64,000 bases of DNA from Mycobacterium gordonae (GCF_002101675.1 NZ_LQOY01000095.1:1-64000), one strand, 5' to 3'; positions 49,882 through 61,562 are shown, counted from the stretch's first letter. The notes: generated by a model from the letters alone, not told the origin. Translations and numbers: made by a program.

Positions 49882-51531
49882 ATGACAGACGGGCCGTTGA
49901 TCGTGCAGTCCGACAAGACGGTGCTGCTCGAAGTGGATCACGAAATGGCCGGCGCGGCGCGCGCCGCCATCGCGCCGTTCGCCGAACTGGAACGCGCACC
50001 CGAGCACATCCACACCTATCGCATCACGCCCCTGGCCTTATGGAACGCCCGCGCCGCCGGTCACGATGCCGAGCAGGTGGTCGACGCGCTGGTCAGCTCC
50101 TCCCGTTACGCCGTGCCGCAACCGTTGCTGGTCGACATCGTCGACACCATGGCGCGCTACGGCCGCCTGCAACTGGTCAAGCATCCCGCCCACGGCTTGA
50201 CGCTGGTGAGCTTCGACCGGGCCGTTCTCGAAGAAGTCCTGCGCCACAAGAAGATCGCGCCCATGCTGGGCGCGCGCATCGACGACGACACGGTCACCGT
50301 CCACCCCAGCGAGCGGGGCCGGGTCAAGCAGATGCTGCTCAAGATCGGCTGGCCGGCCGAGGATCTCGCCGGCTATGTGGACGGTGAGGCGCACCCGATC
50401 AGCCTGGAACCCGACGGGTGGGAATTGCGCGACTACCAGCAGCTTGCGGCCGACTCGTTCTGGGCCGGCGGCTCGGGGGTGGTGGTGCTGCCCTGCGGCG
50501 CCGGCAAGACGCTGGTCGGCGCCGCCGCGATGGCCAAGGCTCAAGCCACAACGCTGATTCTGGTCACCAACATCGTGGCTGCCCGCCAGTGGAAACGGGA
50601 GTTGGTGGCGCGCACCTCACTGACCGAGGACGAGATCGGCGAATACTCCGGCGAGCGCAAGGAGATCCGGCCCGTCACCATCTCGACCTACCAGATGATC
50701 CCCCGCCGCACCAAGGGCGAATACCGGCATCTGGAGCTCTTCGACAGCCGGGACTGGGGCCTGATCGTCTACGACGAGGTGCACCTGCTGCCGGCGCCGG
50801 TGTTCCGGATGACCGCCGATCTGCAGTCCAAGCGCCGCCTGGGCCTCACGGCCACGTTGATCCGCGAGGACGGCCGCGAGGGCGATGTGTTCTCGCTCAT
50901 CGGGCCGAAGCGATACGACGCGCCGTGGAAGGACATCGAGGCTCAGGGCTGGATCGCACCGGCCGAATGCGTGGAAGTACGGGTCACCATGACCGACAAC
51001 GAGCGGATGATCTACGCCACGGCCGAGCCTGAGGAACGCTACAAGCTGTGTTCGACGGTGCATACCAAAATCGCTGTGGTCAAATCGATTCTGAAGAATC
51101 ACCCCGGTGAGCAGACGCTGGTGATCGGTGCCTACCTCGATCAGCTCGACGAGTTGGGTGCCGAATTGGGGGCCCCGGTGATCCAGGGGTCGACGAAGAC
51201 CCGGGAACGCGAGGATCTCTTCGACCAGTTCCGGCGTGGTGAGATTTCCACCCTGGTGGTGTCCAAGGTGGCCAACTTCTCCATCGATTTGCCGGAAGCC
51301 TCTGTCGCGGTTCAGGTTTCGGGGACTTTCGGGTCGCGCCAGGAGGAGGCGCAGCGGTTGGGCCGGCTGCTGCGGCCCAAGGCCGACGGGGGCGGCGCCA
51401 TCTTCTACTCGGTGGTGGCGCGCGACAGCCTGGATGCCGAATATGCCGCGCACCGGCAGCGGTTCCTGGCCGAGCAGGGCTACGGTTACGTCATCCGCGA
51501 CGCCGACGACCTGCTCGGCCCGGCGATTTAG
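49882..51531 (+). CDS. ercc3: DNA repair helicase XPB
   Basis: 549 residues from ATG 49882, behind AGGAGGAA; the ATG at 49822 overlapping the upstream stop would add 20 residues. Superfamily 2 helicase motifs are clear: Q-like LRDYQQLAADSFW, motif I VVVLPCGAGKTLVGAAAMA, Ia VTNIVAARQWKREL, II YDEVHLLPAP, III GLTATLIREDGREGDVFSLIGPKRYD, IV/V LVVSKVANFSIDLPEA, VI GSRQEEAQRLGRLLRPK. It is orthologous to Rv0861c, a 3'-5' helicase of nucleotide excision repair type. A large hairpin follows the stop. Confidence 0.95.
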   Translation: MTDGPLIVQSDKTVLLEVDHEMAGAARAAIAPFAELERAPEHIHTYRITPLALWNARAAGHDAEQVVDALVSSSRYAVPQPLLVDIVDTMARYGRLQLVKHPAHGLTLVSFDRAVLEEVLRHKKIAPMLGARIDDDTVTVHPSERGRVKQMLLKIGWPAEDLAGYVDGEAHPISLEPDGWELRDYQQLAADSFWAGGSGVVVLPCGAGKTLVGAAAMAKAQATTLILVTNIVAARQWKRELVARTSLTEDEIGEYSGERKEIRPVTISTYQMIPRRTKGEYRHLELFDSRDWGLIVYDEVHLLPAPVFRMTADLQSKRRLGLTATLIREDGREGDVFSLIGPKRYDAPWKDIEAQGWIAPAECVEVRVTMTDNERMIYATAEPEERYKLCSTVHTKIAVVKSILKNHPGEQTLVIGAYLDQLDELGAELGAPVIQGSTKTREREDLFDQFRRGEISTLVVSKVANFSIDLPEASVAVQVSGTFGSRQEEAQRLGRLLRPKADGGGAIFYSVVARDSLDAEYAAHRQRFLAEQGYGYVIRDADDLLGPAI

Positions 51532-51535
51532 TGGC

Positions 51536-51595
51536 GCGAGCAGACGCCAAAGCCCCCAGGAGCGTGTGCTCCATGGGGCTTTGGCGTCTGCTCGC
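51536..51595. terminator. Bidirectional terminator hairpin, 21-bp stem plus inner stem
   Basis: Arms 51536-51556 and 51575-51595 are exact reverse complements; an inner GGAGC/GCTCC pair around GTGT extends the stem. It lies 5 bp after the XPB stop and 8 bp from the thiolase stop. The outer arm contains GAGCAGACGC, shared with 14521-14576. Confidence 0.85.
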
Positions 51596-51602
51596 CAGAG
51601 GG

Positions 51603-52748
51603 CTAGAGCGACAGGATGGTGGCCGACGCGGTGCCCGGTGCGCCGTAGACCTGCGCCAGGCCCACCCGCGGGTTGCCTGGCACCTGGCGATCGCCGGCCT
51701 CGCCACGCAGCTGTCGCACCAACTCATGCATCTGCCGAAGCCCGGACGCACCGATGGGTTCCCCGTTGGCGATCAGACCCCCGTCGGTGTTGACCGGGAT
51801 CGAGCCGTGAATCTCCGTGGCTCCGTCGGCAACCAGCTTTTCCTGTTCGCCGTCGGCGCACAGACCCGTTTCGGCCATGTGGATCACCTCGGCGCCGGCG
51901 TCGGTGTCCTGTAACTGAGCCACGTCGACATCCTCGGGCCCGATGCCGGCCGCCTCGTAGGCGGCCTTGGCGGCATACACGGTCGGCGAGTCGTCACCGT
52001 CCAGCGGCGCGAACGTCGCATGCACCTCATAGGCGCCGTAGCGGCGGGTGCGAATCTCGCAGGCCCGCACATACACCGGTTTGTCGGTGTATTTGTGCGC
52101 CATGTCGGCCCGGCACATGATCACCGCCGCAGCTCCCTCGTCGGGCGCACAGAACATGTACTGGGTGAGCGGATAGTTCAGTACCGCCGAGTTGAGGATT
52201 TCCTCTTCGAGAATCGCCTTGCGGCGGAACGCATTCGGATTGATAGCGCCATTGCGGAAGTTCTTGGCGGCCACCTTGGCCAGCGTGGCCTGGGAGATGT
52301 TGTGGTCGTGAATGTACTTGTTGGCTTTCATGCCGAAGAACTTCGTGGTGACGAACTGCCCGTTCTGCGCATACCACTGCGGCAGGGCCAGTTTGGCGGG
52401 ATCATCGGTGAACGCGCCCCGCGGGTGCTTGTCCAGACCGATCGCGATCCCCAGGTCATACTTGCCCAACCGGATCGTGTCAGCGGTCTGCTGGACGGCA
52501 CTGGCCGCGGTGGCACACGCATTGAAGACGTTGGTGAACGTGATGCCGGTGAGCCCGACCAGGCGGGTCACCGCGTCCGGGTTGGACACCTCGTGACTGC
52601 CACCGAAGCCGAACTGAATGTCCTGCCATGCCACGCCGGCGTCGGTCAGCGCGAGCTGAATCGCTTCGGCGCCCATCTCCATAGCGGTCTTGTCGAACCT
52701 GCCGAAGGGATGCAGGCCGACGCCGATAATGGCGACATCATTAGTCAT
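51603..52748 (-). CDS. Thiolase-family lipid-transfer protein (SCP2-thiolase type)
   Basis: 381 residues. It has the thiolase fold with nucleophile Cys in FTNVFNACATAASAVQQTADTI (near 80), GSHEVSNPDAVTRLVGLTG before it, and C-terminal SIPVNTDGGLIANGEPIGASGLRQMHELVRQLRGEAG. These lipid-transfer/Ltp thiolases often work on sterol side-chain CoA thioesters, frequently as aldolases with a DUF35 partner. The DUF35 gene lies directly upstream (35 bp), so the pair is likely one complex. M. tuberculosis Rv1627c-Rv1628c is a similar pair; I recall none at this place. The substrate is unknown. Confidence 0.9.
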   Translation of the reverse strand: MTNDVAIIGVGLHPFGRFDKTAMEMGAEAIQLALTDAGVAWQDIQFGFGGSHEVSNPDAVTRLVGLTGITFTNVFNACATAASAVQQTADTIRLGKYDLGIAIGLDKHPRGAFTDDPAKLALPQWYAQNGQFVTTKFFGMKANKYIHDHNISQATLAKVAAKNFRNGAINPNAFRRKAILEEEILNSAVLNYPLTQYMFCAPDEGAAAVIMCRADMAHKYTDKPVYVRACEIRTRRYGAYEVHATFAPLDGDDSPTVYAAKAAYEAAGIGPEDVDVAQLQDTDAGAEVIHMAETGLCADGEQEKLVADGATEIHGSIPVNTDGGLIANGEPIGASGLRQMHELVRQLRGEAGDRQVPGNPRVGLAQVYGAPGTASATILSL

Positions 52749-52783
52749 CGGATGACTCCTTTTCGGTGCGCGGCAACCCGCTC

Positions 52784-53197
52784 TCAGACCGGCTGGAAAG
52801 CGAAGGTCATGATCTCGGTGCCCTCGTCGTCCCGATTCAACGGCACCATGGTGAGCTCGACGTCCTGGCCGAACCGCAGCTTGGCGGGATCATTTTCGGT
52901 GAGCCGGCCCTCCACCCGGATCACGTCGCCGAGTTGCACCAAACCCACCCCGAACGGCACGAAGTCCTTGCCGACCGGCCCGGCGTACGGCGCACCGGGT
53001 GCGAAGCCCTGGGTGGTCCAGGCGACCAGCGTGCCGCGTCGGGGCAGCAGCACGTCGGCCATCTCGCTGCCGCTGCAGCGCGGACAGTGCCGCTGCACGG
53101 GAAATGTCGTGGCTCCGCAGCCGGCGCAGCGGCTGCCGATCAGCTGCGGATTCTCGTCGGGCCAGGTGGTGATTTCAGGGGCCAACGCCTTCTGCAT
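52784..53197 (-). CDS. DUF35 zinc-ribbon/OB-fold acyl-CoA-binding protein
   Basis: 137 residues, ATG 53197 behind GGAGGA. A rubredoxin-like zinc ribbon with four Cys (GSRCAGCGATTFPVQRHCPRCSG) is followed by an OB fold (GTLVAWTTQGFAPG, PFGVGLVQLGDVIRVEGRLTE). The family (DUF35, ChsH2-type) binds acyl-CoA and partners with thiolase-like or hydratase-like subunits in steroid and lipid breakdown. It is co-directional with the thiolase gene downstream, supporting a two-protein complex. Divergent from the first Ser/Thr kinase. Confidence 0.92.
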   Translation of the reverse strand: MQKALAPEITTWPDENPQLIGSRCAGCGATTFPVQRHCPRCSGSEMADVLLPRRGTLVAWTTQGFAPGAPYAGPVGKDFVPFGVGLVQLGDVIRVEGRLTENDPAKLRFGQDVELTMVPLNRDDEGTEIMTFAFQPV

Positions 53198-53345
53198 CGG
53201 GGGTCCTCCGGCGGAGCACGAGAATAATGCGACTCACTGAACGGTACAACAGCGTTACACAAAAATGGAAACTGCATTCTCGCACGCCCTGGCCGAGACG
53301 GATCGTTCGGTGCCGCCGCAAATAGGCACCAATTACGATTTGGCC

Positions 53346-55241
53346 ATGTCCCTTGAGGTAGGCCAGGAATTCGCTGGGTACACCATCCTGCGAATGCTGG
53401 GTGCCGGCGGAATGGGCCGGGTGTATCTGGCGACCCATCCGCGCCTGCCGCGCGAGGACGCGCTGAAGGTGCTGGCGGCGGAGTACACCGCCGATCCCGA
53501 GTACCGGACCAGGTTCGCCCGCGAAGCCGACTTGGCGGCGGGCCTCTCACATCCCCATATCGTGCGCATCTACGACCGCGGCGAGAACGACGGCCAGTTG
53601 TGGATCTCGATGGACTACGTGGCCGGCACCGATGCCTCCCACCTGCTGTATGAGCGCTATCAGCGCGGTTTGCCCATCGACGAGGTCATCGCCATCATCT
53701 CCGCGGTCGCCTCGGCCCTGGACTACGCCCACCATCGCGGGCTGCTGCACCGCGACGTCAAACCCGCCAATATCCTGCTCACCGAACCCGACGGCGGACA
53801 GGCCCGTCGAATCTATCTGGCGGACTTCGGCATCGCGCGCCGAATCGATGACGCGACGGCCATCACCGCCGTCAACGTGGCCGTCGGCACCGTTGCCTAC
53901 GCCGCGCCGGAGCAACTCAAGGGAGAGCCCGTCGACGGGCGTACCGACCAATATGCACTGGCATGCACGGCTTACCACCTGCTCACCGGCGCTCCGCCGT
54001 TCACCGACAGCAGTCCCACGGTGGTCATCACCCAGCAGATCAGCTCGCCGCCGCCCTCCCTCGGCACCCGCCGCCCGGAGTTGGTCGCGCTGGACCCGGT
54101 GTTCGCCACCGCGATGTCGAAGGACCCGAACAGCCGTTACGCCAGTTGCAGCGACTTCGCACTGGAACTGACCAAGCACTTTGCGCCGTACGACTACGAC
54201 ACCCCGATCAACCTGCACGCCAGGCAAACTCAGCCCTCGATCGCCCTGCTCAAGTCGACCGAGGAGGGCCCGAAAGGATGGGTGCGGCGGCCGGCCGTGT
54301 TGCTCAGCATCCTCGTGGTGATCGCGTTGCTGATCGTCGGCGGTGTCTTTGCCGCCAGCACGCTCACGCCCTCCCGCAAGCAAACCGCCGCGCCGCTGGG
54401 GTCGCCGCCTGCGGCTCCGCAGGCCACGCCCGGGGCCGCGCAGGGACCGTTCACCGGCACCTACCGCGCTGATTTCGCCCCGGTCACGTTCCTGGACGGC
54501 AAACCGGTTCCCGACGCGCGACCCACAACGGGCACCTACGGTGTGCGCTCGATCTGCGGCGGCGCCGGCTGCGTGGCAACCGCGTCGCGCCTGAAAGGTG
54601 AGAGAGTATTCGCCTCGACCATGGTCTTCGACCAGCTGGGCAGTAGCTGGGTGGCGGTGGCCCTGTCCACCCAACCGTGCAATGCCAACACCAGCGAGAT
54701 CTGGGAGGTCTTCACGCTGGAGGCGCGTCCCGACGGAACTCTGGTCGGCGATCAAACGCGCACCGCCCGTAACAACTGCCAGGAGCGACGAAGCGTGACC
54801 TTCACCCGCACCGGTGACGCCCCGTCGGGGCTGCCCGACCCGGCGACACTTCCGCCGCGAGTGCCCTCGGCGGCCGAAGCGTTTCACGGCCACTATCAGC
54901 AGACCCGTACGTTCGCGGGCCAAAGTCCCAAGCCGATGGGCGATTCCGCGATCGTCACCAACTGTCTACGTACCGGTGATCGGTGCATGAGCTACTTCCA
55001 CAACGATTTGGGTGATGTCCCGCTGATATTCGCCGGCGGTGGCTGGACGTGGGACGACGTGAGTAGCGGCAAGTGTCCCGACGGTAGCCCGACGACTCTG
55101 CGGATCAGCGCCACTTTCCCGCTGCCACAACCGGCAGCGGATCCGCTGATGTCGCTGGAGGGCCACGGGCACTGGGCTCAGACCGGAACCTGTGCGGTCA
55201 ACGTGGATCTTGACGACACCTTCACTCGTACAGGCGATTAG
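53346..55241 (+). CDS. Receptor Ser/Thr protein kinase (first of a tandem pair)
   Basis: 631 residues from ATG 53346 ([13 protein letters not shown]); ATG 53265 would add 27 residues without homology. The kinase domain (about 10-275) is complete: [13 protein letters not shown], catalytic Lys in [43 protein letters not shown]. It is closest to the PknF/PknI/PknJ style. One membrane helix (about 320-340, [21 protein letters not shown]) leads to an extracellular part built of two repeats, each ending in TFTRTGD and with Cys pairs. Ligand unknown. The next gene is a paralogue starting 5 bp later. Confidence 0.93.
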   Translation: MSLEVGQEFAGYTILRMLGAGGMGRVYLATHPRLPREDALKVLAAEYTADPEYRTRFAREADLAAGLSHPHIVRIYDRGENDGQLWISMDYVAGTDASHLLYERYQRGLPIDEVIAIISAVASALDYAHHRGLLHRDVKPANILLTEPDGGQARRIYLADFGIARRIDDATAITAVNVAVGTVAYAAPEQLKGEPVDGRTDQYALACTAYHLLTGAPPFTDSSPTVVITQQISSPPPSLGTRRPELVALDPVFATAMSKDPNSRYASCSDFALELTKHFAPYDYDTPINLHARQTQPSIALLKSTEEGPKGWVRRPAVLLSILVVIALLIVGGVFAASTLTPSRKQTAAPLGSPPAAPQATPGAAQGPFTGTYRADFAPVTFLDGKPVPDARPTTGTYGVRSICGGAGCVATASRLKGERVFASTMVFDQLGSSWVAVALSTQPCNANTSEIWEVFTLEARPDGTLVGDQTRTARNNCQERRSVTFTRTGDAPSGLPDPATLPPRVPSAAEAFHGHYQQTRTFAGQSPKPMGDSAIVTNCLRTGDRCMSYFHNDLGDVPLIFAGGGWTWDDVSSGKCPDGSPTTLRISATFPLPQPAADPLMSLEGHGHWAQTGTCAVNVDLDDTFTRTGD

Positions 55242-55245
55242 CACC

Positions 55246-57132
55246 GTGTCACTGCATGTCGGCCAAGCGTTCGCCGGATACACGATCCAGCGTGTGCTGG
55301 GCGCCGGCGGCATGGGCACGGTGTATCTAGCGACGCATCCGCGGTTGCCGCGCCAGGATGCGCTCAAGGTGCTGCCCGCCGAGTTCACCGATGACGCCGA
55401 GTACCGGGCGCGGTTCACCCGCGAGGCAGAGCTGGCCGCGGGCTTGTCTCATCCGCACATCGTCGGAGTTCAGGACCGGGGCGAATTCGACGGTCAATTC
55501 TGGATTTCCATGGATTACGTGGCCGGCACGGATGTGTCCCGGTCCCTGAAAGAGCAGTACCCGTCAGGCATGCCCGTCGAAGAGGTGCTGACCATCGTCG
55601 ACGCGGTCGCAACCGCACTGGATTATGCGCACGACCGCGGGTTGCTGCACCGCGACGTCAAGCCGGCGAACATTCTGCTGGCTGATCCCGACGGGCAGGA
55701 CCGCCGCATCTATTTGGCCGATTTCGGCGTCGCGCGACGCATCGACGATTCGGCCGGGCTGACCGAAACCAACGTGGCGGTCGGCACCGTGGCCTATGCC
55801 GCGCCGGAGCAACTCAAGGGCGAACTGGTCGACGGGCGTGCCGACCAGTATGCCCTGGCGTGCACAGCTTTTCATCTACTGACCGGCGCGCCGCCGTATC
55901 CGGACGATAATCCCGCCGTCGTCATAACCCACCATCTGTACGCTCCACCCCCGTCGCTGAGCGCTTGCAAGCCCGACCTGCGCGGCCTCGATCCGGTGTT
56001 GATGCGCGCCATGGCGAAGGAACCATCCGGCCGGTTCGCCACCTGCACTGAGTTTGCCTCCGCGCTGCGCAGGCACTTCGAGAGCGGCCCCGAGATCACC
56101 GGGGCGGACCAGTTCGTCACCGCGCCCTTTGTCCGGCCGCCCCGCAAGCGATCAGGTGCTCTGATCGCCGCACTGGTCGGGGTCGTATTGCTGGTCGGCG
56201 GCGGGATCTTCGCGGGATACAAGCTTATGCACAGACCGGCTGCGGTCGCCGCCAAGCAAACCACTACTGCCACAACGTCATCTGCGCCGGGGAGCACAAC
56301 GACCACGACCTCGGACGTGCCGCTGACCGCGGGACCGTTGAATGGGACTTACCGAGCGGATTTCGGCGCCGCCACCGGACTCGACGGCGACGGGACCGGC
56401 GGGGGACCCTTCTCCACCACCTACGGGATCCGCTCGGTATGTGGCGGCACGTGCGTCGCGACGGCCACGAGACTGGGCCGAGGCAGCGATATAGCCAAGA
56501 CAATGGTGTTCGACGAAGTCGACGGCCGCTGGCTGGCCGTGGCGACCCTGAACGACGATTGCCTTAAATCGCCCTCCGAATTCTGGCTGGCGTTCACGGT
56601 GCAACTGGATCCAGATGGCACTCTCAACGGCGAGATGACCCGCACCAGCGCCACCAATTGTCGCGACAAGAGACCGGTAATCTTCACTCGCACCGGTGAT
56701 GTCGACATGGACGCCGTTGCCGACCCAGCCACCATGCCGCCGCGGGTGGTGTCGCCGGCGGAGGCGCTGCACGGCCACTACCAACTACTGCGGACCTACC
56801 CCACGTCGTCTATTCCGACGCAACCCGCTGAGACCGCCGTCACCACGACCTGCCTGCGCACCGGCGACCGCTGCATGAGCTATTTTTACGGGAAAGCGGG
56901 CGACAACCCCCTGGTATTCCAGAACGGCATCTGGGCGCTGACAGCGGACGCCGATTACCCGTGTCCGGCCGGCGGCACACTGCATTTCAACGCCATCGCC
57001 GAGTTTCCCCTGCCGCAACCGCCGGAAAACCCCATTCAGCGGCTCAGTGGGCACGGGCACCAGCAGCAGACCGGCGCGTGCGCCGCCGTCGACACGCCTT
57101 TCGACCAAACCTTCACCCGCACCGGCGATTAG
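55246..57132 (+). CDS. Receptor Ser/Thr protein kinase (second of a tandem pair)
   Basis: 628 residues from GTG 55246 ([13 protein letters not shown]), 4 bp after the first kinase's stop. The kinase domain is intact: [65 protein letters not shown] membrane helix (about 300-320, [22 protein letters not shown]) and Thr-rich linker precede the extracellular two-repeat domain, again ending in TFTRTGD. Whole-length similarity to the upstream gene shows tandem duplication. Its stop overlaps the LLM gene stop by 4 bp (TTAG). The two probably work from one transcript. Confidence 0.93.
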   Translation: MSLHVGQAFAGYTIQRVLGAGGMGTVYLATHPRLPRQDALKVLPAEFTDDAEYRARFTREAELAAGLSHPHIVGVQDRGEFDGQFWISMDYVAGTDVSRSLKEQYPSGMPVEEVLTIVDAVATALDYAHDRGLLHRDVKPANILLADPDGQDRRIYLADFGVARRIDDSAGLTETNVAVGTVAYAAPEQLKGELVDGRADQYALACTAFHLLTGAPPYPDDNPAVVITHHLYAPPPSLSACKPDLRGLDPVLMRAMAKEPSGRFATCTEFASALRRHFESGPEITGADQFVTAPFVRPPRKRSGALIAALVGVVLLVGGGIFAGYKLMHRPAAVAAKQTTTATTSSAPGSTTTTTSDVPLTAGPLNGTYRADFGAATGLDGDGTGGGPFSTTYGIRSVCGGTCVATATRLGRGSDIAKTMVFDEVDGRWLAVATLNDDCLKSPSEFWLAFTVQLDPDGTLNGEMTRTSATNCRDKRPVIFTRTGDVDMDAVADPATMPPRVVSPAEALHGHYQLLRTYPTSSIPTQPAETAVTTTCLRTGDRCMSYFYGKAGDNPLVFQNGIWALTADADYPCPAGGTLHFNAIAEFPLPQPPENPIQRLSGHGHQQQTGACAAVDTPFDQTFTRTGD

Positions 57133-58112
57133 CTCAGAGCGGGAATCACTTCCCGCTCGAACAACTCGATCCCGGAACGGTCATAGGCGGCCTCGGGGAA
57201 ATAGCAGATCGCGTATTCGCAGCCAAGATCGCGAACCTTGGTGAGCCGCTCGATCACCTGTTCTGTGGTACCCATCGCCGAATCCGGCATGCCCCCGACC
57301 ATCGAATCCGCCACCGCGTCAGGCACATAGCCCGCCAATCGGCCGCGCACCCGCTGCTTGCGGTCATCGACCTCGGCTTCCGAGGCGCCGACCACGGCGG
57401 TGAAGTTGGCCGATCGCACGATCGCGTCGTAATCGGTACCCAGCTTGCGGCAGTGCTCGGCCAGCACCTGCGACTTGTGGGCGAATGCTTCCGGTTCCGG
57501 CGTGAAGTTGGTGTACTGCGCATAGGCGGCGGCGATACGCAACGTCACCTTCTCACCCCCGCCGGCAATCCACAGCGGAAGACCATTGGGTTGCAACGGT
57601 TTCGGTGCAACAATCGCGCCGTCCACCTGGTAGTGCCTGCCGTCGAAGCTGACTCTGCCGTCACGCCAGGCGTCACGCATTATCCGCACGCCCTCGTCCA
57701 ACCGTGCCAGCCGCACCCCGGCCGACGGGAATCCGTAACCGTAAGCACGCCATTCGTGTTCGTACCAGCCGCCGCCGATGCCCATCTGGACGCGGCCGCC
57801 GGAGATGATGTCGGCGGTAGCCGCCACCTTGGCCAGATATACCGGGTTGCGGTAACTCATCGCGGTGCACATCTGGCCCAACTTGATCCGCGACGTGACG
57901 GCGGCGTAAGCCGACATCAACGACCACGCCTCATGCGTGGCTTCGTCACTGGGCAACGGCACGGTGTGGAAGTGGTCGTAGACCCACAACGAATCCCAGG
58001 CGCCGCCGTCGGCGTAGGTCGCCAGATCGCGCATCACCGCCCAGTGCCGCTCGGGTTCGATGCCGACGAGATCCATCCGCCAGCCCTGCGGGATGAAGAG
58101 ACCGAAGCGCAT
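57129..58112 (-). CDS. LLM-class F420-dependent oxidoreductase
   Basis: 327 residues from ATG 58112. It has the luciferase-like TIM barrel: [99 protein letters not shown], with a late AICYFPE strand. The sequence style is that of mycobacterial F420-dependent enzymes rather than FMN luciferases, though I cannot prove the cofactor. The substrate is unknown. It is separated from the fadA-fadB operon upstream by a strong hairpin. Confidence 0.88.
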   Translation of the reverse strand: MRFGLFIPQGWRMDLVGIEPERHWAVMRDLATYADGGAWDSLWVYDHFHTVPLPSDEATHEAWSLMSAYAAVTSRIKLGQMCTAMSYRNPVYLAKVAATADIISGGRVQMGIGGGWYEHEWRAYGYGFPSAGVRLARLDEGVRIMRDAWRDGRVSFDGRHYQVDGAIVAPKPLQPNGLPLWIAGGGEKVTLRIAAAYAQYTNFTPEPEAFAHKSQVLAEHCRKLGTDYDAIVRSANFTAVVGASEAEVDDRKQRVRGRLAGYVPDAVADSMVGGMPDSAMGTTEQVIERLTKVRDLGCEYAICYFPEAAYDRSGIELFEREVIPALS

Positions 58113-58144
58113 AGCGGTGACTCTAGTAACCCCGCGCGAAGAGA

Positions 58145-58186
58145 CGCAAAAGCCCCCGAAAACACAAGTTTTCGGGGGCTTTTGCG
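58145..58186. terminator. Terminator hairpin after fadB, 19-bp stem
   Basis: Arms 58145-58163 and 58168-58186 are exact reverse complements with a 4-nt loop and A/T pairs next to the loop. It lies 16 bp beyond the fadB stop, between two minus-strand genes. Flanks (GAAGAGACGC and GCGACTGCTC) look like a decayed version of the GAGCAGACGC arm. Confidence 0.8.
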
Positions 58187-58201
58187 ACTGCTCGGCAGAA
58201 C

Positions 58202-60346
58202 TTAGGTGAGCGAGTCCGGCGGCAGGAAGCGGTCGCCGTACTTCTCGGCCAGCTCACGGGCGCGGGCCACGAAGGCCTCCTTGCCCCGGCCGAGCGGGCC
58301 CTCGTAACCGACGATGTACTGCGCGCTGCCACCGGTCCACGGCGGGAACCCGATGCCCATGATCGAGCCGATATTCGCGTCGGCGGTGGTCATCAGCACG
58401 TTCTCGTCAAGACACTTCTGGGTTTCCAGCGCCTCGGCGAACAGCATCCGGTCAATCATGTCCTGCAGCGGCGGCTGCGAGGTACCCGACTGGAACGTGT
58501 CCCGCAGGCCCGGCCACAACCCGGAACGCTTGCCCTCGGGGTACTCGTAGAAGCCGGCACCCTTCAGACGCCCGGACCGGCCGAGCTCAATCATCTTCTC
58601 CACCACGGCTTCTGCCGGGTGCGGCTCATACTTGCCGCCGGCGTCCTCGACACCCTTGCGGGTGGCGAGAGCGATCTTGTGCATCAGCTCCAGGTTGAGC
58701 TCGTCGGACAACTGCAGCGGCGGCGCCGGGTAGCCGGCCTGCGAACCGGCCTGCTCGATGCTGGCCGGCTCGACACCCTCACCCAGCATGGCCAGCGCCT
58801 CGTTGACGAAGGTGCCGATGACCCGGGAGGTGAAGAAGCCGCGGCTGTCGTTGACCACGATCGGGGTCTTGCCGATGGCCAGCGTGTAGTCGAACACCCG
58901 GGCCAGCGCCTCGTCAGAAGTCTTCTCGCCCTTGATGATCTCCACCAGCGGCATCTTGTCGACCGGCGAGAAGAAGTGGATCCCGATGAAGTCCTCCTGC
59001 CGCTTGACGCCGGTCGCCAGACCGGTGATCGGCAGCGTCGAGGTGTTGGAACCCAGCAGTGCGTTGGGCTCGACGATGTCCTCGATCTCCTGGAACACCT
59101 TGTGCTTGAGGTCTTGGCTCTCGAACACCGCCTCGATCACGAAGTCGACGCCCTTGAAGTCCGCCGGGTCGGCGGTCGGCGTGATGCGCGCCAGCAGGGC
59201 GTCGCTCTTCTCCTGCGTGGTGCGGCCCCGCTCCAGCGCCTTGGCTTCCAGCTTCTGGGAGTAGCCCTTGCCCTTTTCCGCGGCTTCGATGCTGACGTCC
59301 TTGAGCACTACGTCATAACCGGCCTTGGCCGAGACGTAGGCGATGCCGGCGCCCATCATGCCGGCCCCGAGCACACCGATCTTGTTGATCTTGACCGGCT
59401 CGATGCCGTCCGGACGTGACTTGCCGGCATTGATGGCCTGCAGGTCGAAGAAGAACGCCTGGATCATGTTCTTCGAGACCTGGCCGGTGACCAACGTGGT
59501 GAAGTACCGGCTTTCGATGCGGCTCGCGGTGTCGAAGTCCACCTGTGCGCCCTCGACCGCGGCCGACAGGATCGCCTTCGGCGCGGGCATCGGCGCACCC
59601 TTGATCTGCTTGCGCAGCAACGCCGGGAACGACGGCAGGATCGACGCCAGCGACGGCGACGACGGAGTGCCGCCGGGCATCTTGTAACCCTTCTTGTCCC
59701 ACGGCTGCTCATGGCTGTCCGGGTTGGCTTTGATCCATGCCTTAGCGGCCGGCACCAGTTCCTCGACCGTCGGCAACAACTCGTCGATCAGGCCGAGTTC
59801 CTTGGCCTTGGCCGGCTTGAACCGGGTGCCCTGCGACAGGATGTTCACGAAGGCGTTCTGGATACCGAACATCCGCACGGTGCGGGTCACACCGCCGGCA
59901 CCCGGCAGCAGACCCAGCGTTGCCTCGGGGAATCCGAACTGAGATCCCTTGACATCGGCCGCGATTCGATGGTGGCACGCCAGTGCGATTTCCAGGCCAC
60001 CGCCCAGCGCCGCACCGTTCAGCGCCGCCACCACTGGCTTACCCAGGGTCTCGAGCGTGCGCAGCTGCTTCTTGACGTTCTCGACCAGGTCAAATGCCTC
60101 ACCGGCGTTCTCCGGCCCGATCTGGATCATGCCTTTGACGTCGCCGCCGGCGAAGAAGGTCTTCTTGCCACTGGTGATCACCACTCCGGTGATCGAATCC
60201 TTCTCGGCGACAAGACGATCCACGGCCTTGCCCATCGACTCGATGTAGGCCTCGTTCATCACGTTGGCCGACCCTGACGGGTCGTCCAGCGTCAGCGTGA
60301 CGATTCCGTCGTCGTCCTTATCCCACTGAATGGTGTTGTCTGCCAT
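58202..60346 (-). CDS. fadB: Fatty-acid oxidation bifunctional enzyme FadB
   Basis: 714 residues from ATG 60346 (MADNTIQWDKDDDGIVTL), matching the Rv0860 start. The N-terminal enoyl-CoA hydratase has FFAGGDVKGM, AALNGAALGGGLEIALACHHRIA and FGFPEATLGLLPGAGG with catalytic Glu residues. The C-terminal 3-hydroxyacyl-CoA dehydrogenase has NAD motif IGVLGAGMMGAGIAYVSAKAGYDVVLKD (about 330) and GIHFFSPVDKMPLVEIIKG with the catalytic His. It forms the trifunctional complex with FadA, whose stop is 4 bp upstream. Confidence 0.96.
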   Translation of the reverse strand: MADNTIQWDKDDDGIVTLTLDDPSGSANVMNEAYIESMGKAVDRLVAEKDSITGVVITSGKKTFFAGGDVKGMIQIGPENAGEAFDLVENVKKQLRTLETLGKPVVAALNGAALGGGLEIALACHHRIAADVKGSQFGFPEATLGLLPGAGGVTRTVRMFGIQNAFVNILSQGTRFKPAKAKELGLIDELLPTVEELVPAAKAWIKANPDSHEQPWDKKGYKMPGGTPSSPSLASILPSFPALLRKQIKGAPMPAPKAILSAAVEGAQVDFDTASRIESRYFTTLVTGQVSKNMIQAFFFDLQAINAGKSRPDGIEPVKINKIGVLGAGMMGAGIAYVSAKAGYDVVLKDVSIEAAEKGKGYSQKLEAKALERGRTTQEKSDALLARITPTADPADFKGVDFVIEAVFESQDLKHKVFQEIEDIVEPNALLGSNTSTLPITGLATGVKRQEDFIGIHFFSPVDKMPLVEIIKGEKTSDEALARVFDYTLAIGKTPIVVNDSRGFFTSRVIGTFVNEALAMLGEGVEPASIEQAGSQAGYPAPPLQLSDELNLELMHKIALATRKGVEDAGGKYEPHPAEAVVEKMIELGRSGRLKGAGFYEYPEGKRSGLWPGLRDTFQSGTSQPPLQDMIDRMLFAEALETQKCLDENVLMTTADANIGSIMGIGFPPWTGGSAQYIVGYEGPLGRGKEAFVARARELAEKYGDRFLPPDSLT

Positions 60347-60350
60347 GAAC

Positions 60351-61562
<1,212 letters not shown>

